Origin: an uncultured Novosphingobium sp.
GTDB taxonomy: Bacteria; Pseudomonadota; Alphaproteobacteria; Sphingomonadales; Sphingomonadaceae
Assembly: GCA_937860195.1 (NCBI GenBank)
Contig: CALMBN010000157.1
Coordinates: 1-11,794, forward strand
Direction: 5' to 3'
Length of the DNA stretch: 11,794 nt
The notes under the pieces are model-generated. The model searched no databases, was not told the origin of the DNA, and saw nothing but the letters and a program-made list of their open reading frames with translations. A program made the translations under genes and the position numbers. This document shows, piece by piece, positions 6,884 through 11,794 of this stretch; the stretch's first letter is position 1; each line of letters opens with the position of its first letter.

Positions 6884-8008
6884 TCAGACATTTACGCTTC
6901 CTCCTCGCCGTATGCGCCAGCGCAACCAACCGGTCACAAACAATGCAAGCGGGAAAAGCCCGAGAATGGCCACAAGAACCCTTCCGAACAGTCCAATTGC
7001 TGACCCATCGTGAAGCGGATGGACCCAATTGTTGATTGTTGTTCCGGAGGCGGCTTTTCGGGCATCCTGAACAACGGCGACTTGGCCAGTCGTGCCGCTC
7101 ACCCAAACAAAGCTGTGGGGGAATCGGTCGCTTGGATCCCCTGCCACCTGCATGCGCAGGCGATAGTTGCCCCCGTTCGTTGAAGGCGTTTCGATCCATG
7201 CCAGACGAGCGCCAGGAAGTGCGTTCCTGGCGGCGCCAATTGCCTGAGAGGGTGGAATGATGGCCGGGTTCGTCACTGATGCCCTTCGATCGTGCACGTG
7301 AGGCGAATGCTCGACCTCAAAGCCGACCGCGTTTAGCACGGCATCGCTTTCGTTTGGCAGTTCAAGCATTACGCCTGTGACCGTAAGGATCAGAAGGAAT
7401 CCACCACCAGAGAGCCCGGCAAGCTTGTGCCAATCGCGCAGAGAGCGCTGCGCCGGGGCATGTCGCTTAAGGCGAAAGGCCTTGCCCCAAGAGCCACGCG
7501 GCCACCAAGCCCAGAGGCCGCTCAGCAGCAGGGCAATCAGTGCAATGCCAAGCCAGCCCAAAACTGTTCCGCCTGTCTCGCCCAGCAACAGCCGGTAGTG
7601 CAGATCGTAGACGAATGTGACAGCATATTCACCCCAGTAGTCACGCCGGATGACCTGGCTTCCATCGCGGGAAAGCCAGGCCATCATCGGACGGAAAGCA
7701 AGGCCTTCGCGCTCTGGCGGCTTGTAGTAACGGATCGGGATCGCTCCGGGCGCGTCGGTAACTTCAAACCGCCATGGTCCCTGCTTTTCCGGATAGACTG
7801 CTCGCAGGGTCTTGAGCGCTCGGTCCCAATCTGGCGGAGCCGAACCTTCCACCCGGAGCATGGGATGCAGCATGGCATCAAGCTCAGGATAGAAGGCGAG
7901 GATCGATCCGGTCAGACCGAGGAGGACAAGCAGGCCGCCAAAGCTCAGCCCCAGCAACAAGTGTGTCTTGCGAACCGCGCGGCGCAGCTTGTCCCCCGTC
8001 TGCCGCAT
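6884..8008 (-). CDS. PepSY-TM inner-membrane protein (PiuB-like, metal-uptake associated)
   Basis: This is a 374-residue inner-membrane protein of the PepSY-associated transmembrane family, which is often encoded beside TonB receptors and thought to help with iron or other metal uptake, possibly as a reductase. Four hydrophobic helices are visible at about 17-39, 147-169, 196-215 and 337-361, with a periplasmic domain between the first two and another between the third and fourth. Histidines lie at or near the helix ends, as in the family: His16, His137 (YDLHYRLL), His194 (DWHKLAG), and His330 and His333 (NWVHPLHDG). These are possible heme or metal ligands. I start at the ATG at 8008, whose A is also the last base of the TonB receptor stop (TGATG), so translation is coupled. 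The frame extends upstream within the receptor gene but has no reason to start there. The substrate is not determinable. Confidence 0.9.
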   Translation of the reverse strand: MRQTGDKLRRAVRKTHLLLGLSFGGLLVLLGLTGSILAFYPELDAMLHPMLRVEGSAPPDWDRALKTLRAVYPEKQGPWRFEVTDAPGAIPIRYYKPPEREGLAFRPMMAWLSRDGSQVIRRDYWGEYAVTFVYDLHYRLLLGETGGTVLGWLGIALIALLLSGLWAWWPRGSWGKAFRLKRHAPAQRSLRDWHKLAGLSGGGFLLILTVTGVMLELPNESDAVLNAVGFEVEHSPHVHDRRASVTNPAIIPPSQAIGAARNALPGARLAWIETPSTNGGNYRLRMQVAGDPSDRFPHSFVWVSGTTGQVAVVQDARKAASGTTINNWVHPLHDGSAIGLFGRVLVAILGLFPLALFVTGWLRWRIRRGGSVNV

Positions 8009-10044
8009 CAGAAGTGCAGCCGCACGCTGGCGGTCACGTTCCGCCCATTGGCGGGGCTGTGAAGCGTCTGCGCGCCGTCCCACCAGACATACTCGTAGAA
8101 GTTGCCGCCCAGGTTCTTGACCACCAATTTCAGCTCGATGGTCTCGTTCAGCTGATATTGCAGGCTGGCATCGAACACAGTCATCCGTCCCCATGTGCCC
8201 TCTGCGTTGGCACTGGAGAGGTAGTAGGACGACTGCCCCTTTCCGCTTAGCGACAAGGTCAGGGCCTCCAAAGGGGACCAATCGATCCCACCTGACCACA
8301 ACCAGTGCGGTGTGTGGTCGATCTCATTGCCAGCGAATTGCGGCGTCGCGGGGGCCGGAACGGTGATGGTTGCTTCCTGCCAGGCCAGGGCTCCCCAGAC
8401 CGAGAGGTCCGCCAAAGGGCGCAGGCTCATTTGCAGATCGACACCTTTGCGATCTGTCGCGCCGACATTCTCAAAATCGCCAAGTGGATCATTGAGTTTG
8501 CGGGCAATTTCACCGGTTGCGCTTTGCTGCCAATAGGCAATGCGCGCCTCAAACGTCTTGCCGATCTGGTATTTCGCACCCAACTCCCAGCCTTCATTGA
8601 TCGAAGGGGCAAGGTCGATCACGCGCGGCGGGATCAGATAGGCACCTGACCCAAGCCCGATCTGAAAGGTCCTGCCCCAGTTTCCGTAAAGCGTCAGCCC
8701 ATGGGCCGGCAGCAGCGCGACTGAAAGCTTGGGCTGGTCGATTGAGCCATAGGCGTTGATCGGTGCGATCGTGCCATTGAGGCGGTTCGAAAAGCCGCCG
8801 CCGACCCAGTCAACCCGATATGCAGGCGTGATCCGCAACCACGTTGCGGGTTCCAGGACCGCCTGGACATAAACGCCCCCAACGGCCAGATCGAATTGCT
8901 GATCACGGGTTTGACTGGTGGGCACACGGGCTACCGAAAGCCACCGCAGGGACTTGTTGTCCTGCCATTGCACATCGCCGCCCGCTTCGAGCATCAGCGC
9001 CATTCCACCGAGATCACCGCGCCAACGAAGCGCGGTTGAGGCACCGTAATGGTTCTCCTCGGTCAACCGTCTCTGCTGTGATGCCCCGGCTGAGAACTTG
9101 ACGTAACGATCGTCGCGCAGCCGGTTGAAATAGGCACTGCTTGACCAATCGAACCGATCAGAAAAGGACACATCGGCTGTCAGGGCATATTGCTGGATGT
9201 TTCGCGCATCACCATCTGACATATTGTAGGCATTGGTCATCTGCGGATTGTTGCGGCTGTCGGCAAAGGTCAGGTAACCCGGCTCGAGCGCATCAGCATC
9301 ATAGTAGCGGGCAATGGCGCCAAGCTTCGCAACCTCGCCCAGCTTCAGCCCCCACTTGCCGGACAAGCTCAGCCGCCGCGCTTCGCCATGTTGGCGGAAC
9401 CCGCGGCCATCCCGGTATGCGATCTGGAAGTTCTGCGACAGCTTGCCACGTTCCAGACCGGCGACCAGCTGGCCTTCCCATGTGTTGTAGCTGCCGACCG
9501 AACCGCGCGCATCAAGATAGGTGCCGCCAGACCGGGTGACGATATTCGCGCTTCCAGCAATTGCGTGCAGGCCAAAGCGCGGATCGGAGGTCCCGCGCAC
9601 AACCTCGATTACCTCGATGTTCAACGGGAACACCGTATCGATATATGGCATGTTGCCATCGTTGCTGTTTGAAGGGATCCCGTCGACCAGCAGCTTCACC
9701 GCGTTGATGTTCCCCTCGCCGTTGAAGCCCCGCATCGAGAACTTGCCGCTGGTGGTGCCCTGGTTGAAGTCGGTCACCAGGATCCCTGGCATCTGACCGA
9801 CCAGCTCGAAGACATTGTCGACATCGGCATTCCGGGCGACATCTCCGCCTAGTTGATCAACCGAAGTCAGGACATTGTCCGTCTTGCCCGCCAACCCACG
9901 CGCGGTGACGACGATCTCCCCGATCGAGAAACTGGTATCGGCCTCTCGAGCACGAGAAGTCTGATCCTCATCGCTGGCGTAAGCAGCGGCAGGTAGCAAA
10001 GCCAGCGCAAGTGCGATGGCCGAAGTGGTTTGAAATCTGGTCAT
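8008..10044 (-). CDS. TonB-dependent outer-membrane receptor
   Basis: This is a 678-residue outer-membrane beta-barrel that should import a bound ligand using TonB-ExbBD energy. A signal peptide covers residues 1-23 (cleavage after AYA, before SDE). A TonB-box-like IGEIVVTARG (41-50) follows, then the plug domain (about 55-175) with SMRGFNGEG (103-111), LLVDGIPSN (118-126) and IEVIEVVRGTSDPRFGLHAI (143-162) running into the IAGSANIVTR motif, a variant of the usual EVLRGP...GAIGGVINIVT. The barrel follows and ends in the outer-membrane signature SVRLHF with terminal Phe. I see no cysteine in the mature protein, so it lacks the CxxxM copper site described for OprC. I start at 10044 because CCCCT on the plus strand (AGGGG, 9 bases upstream) and the signal peptide fit; an in-frame ATG at 10071 is an alternative. 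It is followed by the PepSY gene with 1-base overlap and preceded by a DUF2946-like gene. The ligand is unknown; siderophore, heme or another metal chelate is likely. Confidence 0.95.
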   Translation of the reverse strand: MTRFQTTSAIALALALLPAAAYASDEDQTSRAREADTSFSIGEIVVTARGLAGKTDNVLTSVDQLGGDVARNADVDNVFELVGQMPGILVTDFNQGTTSGKFSMRGFNGEGNINAVKLLVDGIPSNSNDGNMPYIDTVFPLNIEVIEVVRGTSDPRFGLHAIAGSANIVTRSGGTYLDARGSVGSYNTWEGQLVAGLERGKLSQNFQIAYRDGRGFRQHGEARRLSLSGKWGLKLGEVAKLGAIARYYDADALEPGYLTFADSRNNPQMTNAYNMSDGDARNIQQYALTADVSFSDRFDWSSSAYFNRLRDDRYVKFSAGASQQRRLTEENHYGASTALRWRGDLGGMALMLEAGGDVQWQDNKSLRWLSVARVPTSQTRDQQFDLAVGGVYVQAVLEPATWLRITPAYRVDWVGGGFSNRLNGTIAPINAYGSIDQPKLSVALLPAHGLTLYGNWGRTFQIGLGSGAYLIPPRVIDLAPSINEGWELGAKYQIGKTFEARIAYWQQSATGEIARKLNDPLGDFENVGATDRKGVDLQMSLRPLADLSVWGALAWQEATITVPAPATPQFAGNEIDHTPHWLWSGGIDWSPLEALTLSLSGKGQSSYYLSSANAEGTWGRMTVFDASLQYQLNETIELKLVVKNLGGNFYEYVWWDGAQTLHSPANGRNVTASVRLHF

Positions 10045-10060
10045 GGGAATTAGCCCCTGT

Positions 10061-10083
10061 ATGCATTGCATCAACTGAAGTTG
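10061..10083. repeat. Two adjacent palindromes in the TonB receptor leader
   Basis: ATGCA-T-TGCAT (10061-10071) is a perfect palindrome, followed at once by CAACT-GA-AGTTG (10072-10083), also perfect. Both lie 17-39 bases upstream of the receptor ATG, inside the 162-base gap after the DUF2946-like gene. They could be operator half-sites or short RNA hairpins near the ribosome site. The rest of the gap (10084-10206) shows no gene, Fur-like box or clear terminator. Confidence 0.4.
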
Positions 10084-10206
10084 GAGCGCATGCGCCGGCC
10101 CGCAACTTTGCACGGTGCGCCGACGACGCTGCGCGAACGCGATCAACGGGTCCTGCCGCTCACGCCTTGGCGCAAGCAGGTCAGTCGAACTCGTCAGATC
10201 AGGATG

Positions 10207-10617
10207 TCAGGTTGATGCGGGTGGTCCGCGGAGTGGCGGACGCAGATGCGCGATCCGCACAAATGGCAGCGCTCGATCCGGTACCAGGCCCAGCACCAGA
10301 ATGACTGCAAAGGCCAGCGCGAGCAGTACTGTCGATGCACCCGAAATCGCCGGATTGGCGAGGCCGGAGAAAGCACATTGGCCTTCCTCTTTCGTGCTGT
10401 CAGGATCGTTGCTGCCTTGATTTCCACCGGGCAGGACAATCTGCATCTGCTTGCTGCCGCCTGTCGCATCCGCACAGATCGAAATGGTCAGGACTTGGTC
10501 CTTCGAGGCGGAAAACATAAGTCCGGCGGGAATCACCGCCTTGATGCAAAACGCCAGCACCAGAAGTGCCAACGCGAATTGGCGGTGCGTCAGAATCAAG
10601 GCGCGCAGGCGTTGCAT
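10207..10617 (-). CDS. DUF2946-like small membrane protein
   Basis: This is a 136-residue protein of unknown function that resembles the DUF2946 family. The N-terminus has a hydrophobic segment (about 14-33, ending in CIKAVIPAGLMF), matching the family's LxPAGxM region. A polar loop follows with ISICAD (Cys48) and GQCAFSG (Cys81), then a second hydrophobic helix (about 94-113) and a C-terminal AHLRPPLRGPP, a tail I associate with this family. Cys24, Cys48 and Cys81 could take part in metal binding, though that is inference. DUF2946 genes are often found near TonB receptors and copper genes. The ATG at 10617 is preceded by GAGG 9 bases upstream. A possible promoter is CTGACA (minus strand 10655-10650), a 17-base gap, then TAGAGG (10632-10627). 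It is first in the DUF2946-receptor-PepSY cassette, 162 bases before the receptor. Confidence 0.75.
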   Translation of the reverse strand: MQRLRALILTHRQFALALLVLAFCIKAVIPAGLMFSASKDQVLTISICADATGGSKQMQIVLPGGNQGSNDPDSTKEEGQCAFSGLANPAISGASTVLLALAFAVILVLGLVPDRALPFVRIAHLRPPLRGPPAST

Positions 10618-10686
10618 TGAGCCGCGCCTCTAGCGCCAAGTGCCGACGCTGTCAGCAGGATAGTCAGCAGCCAGGGCCGGGACTTG

Positions 10687-10818
10687 CTATTTGTTCTTCA
10701 TATTATCCAGCCCGCGCACCACGCCGGTCTTTTCGCTTGGCTTGGAGGCGTTGGTTTTGACCTTGGGCGCTTTGGGCTTGCGGGCTTCGCGGCTTGATCG
10801 GGCTTGTGATTTGGCCAT
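10687..10818 (-). CDS. Small basic protein, 43 residues, function unknown
   Basis: The product begins MAKSQARSSREARKPKAPKV, continues KTNASKPSEKTGVVRGLDNM and ends KNK. It is rich in Lys, Arg and Ser, has no hydrophobic segment, and is probably disordered and cytosolic. I recall similar short MAKGQxRSNKEAKKPK-type proteins in sphingomonads, whose function is not described; this is memory, not a search. The ATG at 10818 is chosen because the family-like MAKSQ starts there. An in-frame ATG at 10830 would add MDNP, and neither has a good ribosome site. It lies between the rpoC terminator and the DUF2946-like gene on the same strand, with about 70 bases to the latter. It could bind nucleic acid given its charge, but there is no direct evidence. 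Confidence 0.7.
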   Translation of the reverse strand: MAKSQARSSREARKPKAPKVKTNASKPSEKTGVVRGLDNMKNK

Positions 10819-10955
10819 GGGATTGTCCATTGAGCAGGAGTGGGACAGCAGGGTTGTCCCTTGCGGCAACCGCCAGACCGATCTGTCCAGCAGCGCCGGG
10901 TCGTTGGTGCCAGGATAGCAGCAGGCAGGCCGGATTGTAAGGCGCGAATCGAAAA

Positions 10956-10981
10956 GCCCCGCCGGAGCGATCCGGCGGGGC
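10956..10981 (-). terminator. rpoC operon rho-independent terminator
   Basis: GCCCCGCCGGA (10956-10966) pairs perfectly with TCCGGCGGGGC (10971-10981) around a GCGA tetraloop. On the minus strand the stem is followed by TTTTCGATT, and on the plus strand by CTTTTGTTG, so it can work in both directions. It starts about 30 bases after the rpoC stop codon, where the end of the rpoB-rpoC operon is expected. Confidence 0.93.
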
Positions 10982-11012
10982 CTTTTGTTGTCGTTTGGTT
11001 GCGGGGTGAGGC

Positions 11013-11794
<782 letters not shown>

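Noticed and set aside
6018..7199. 393-codon minus-strand open frame over guaA
   Set aside because: It is a shadow of guaA codon bias; the plus-strand protein is unmistakably GMP synthase.
8008..10044. Receptor as an OprC-type copper channel
   Set aside because: The DUF2946 neighbour hints at copper, but the mature receptor shows no cysteine for the OprC CxxxM site, so I left the ligand open.
10618..10686. Fur box upstream of the uptake cassette
   Set aside because: No GATAATGATAATC-like 19-mer is visible here or in the 10045-10206 gap.
10851..10871. GGTTG/CAACC inverted repeat (about 10852-10871) as an RNA gene or terminator
   Set aside because: The stem is only 5 bases with a 10-base loop and no U-tract; it is within chance expectation.

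Overview
The window is GC-rich chromosomal DNA that looks like an alphaproteobacterium of the order Sphingomonadales (Novosphingobium, Erythrobacter or Sphingomonas-like). This rests on the N-terminus of GyrB at the left edge, the acidic C-terminal tail of RpoC at the right edge, the style of the TonB receptor, and a small basic MAKSQARS-type protein of a kind I recall from sphingomonads. I see no tRNA, rRNA, CRISPR array, insertion sequence or prophage gene.

Layout. The minus-strand start of gyrB lies at the left edge. Divergent from it is a secreted M20 zinc peptidase (327-1733). Next is a compact two-gene operon: a Tat-exported Acg/nitroreductase-like flavoprotein (1817-2938) and a MarR regulator (2935-3378) that overlap by ATGA. 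The operon is preceded by a striking GATATC-centred tandem and inverted repeat (1766-1797) that covers the likely promoter and is probably the MarR operator. A strong hairpin (3391-3424) closes it and also lies just beyond the end of an opposing 27-residue hydrophobic peptide gene (3455-3538, minus). Then come an acyl-CoA synthetase-like AMP-ligase (3734-5272) and guaA (5319-6878).

The right half is on the minus strand. Read in transcription order from right to left it holds: the end of rpoC (11013-11794) with a textbook terminator (10956-10981), a 43-residue basic protein (10687-10818), and a three-gene envelope cassette. The cassette is DUF2946-like protein (10207-10617), TonB-dependent receptor (8008-10044) and PepSY-TM inner-membrane protein (6884-8008). 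Receptor and PepSY genes overlap by one base (TGATG). The cassette runs head-on into guaA, with only 5 bp between the two stop codons and no terminator hairpin there.

How the genes work together. The TonB receptor, PepSY-TM protein and DUF2946-like protein look like a metal, siderophore or heme acquisition unit: outer-membrane import, inner-membrane handling or reduction, and a small membrane accessory. The ligand cannot be read from the sequence. The Acg-like protein and MarR form a self-contained, probably autoregulated redox or xenobiotic-response unit. The other genes are housekeeping (gyrB, guaA, rpoC) or general catabolism (M20 peptidase, acyl-CoA ligase). The least-described items are the 27-aa peptide gene with its own ribosome site, the operator array, and the cassette's metal specificity.
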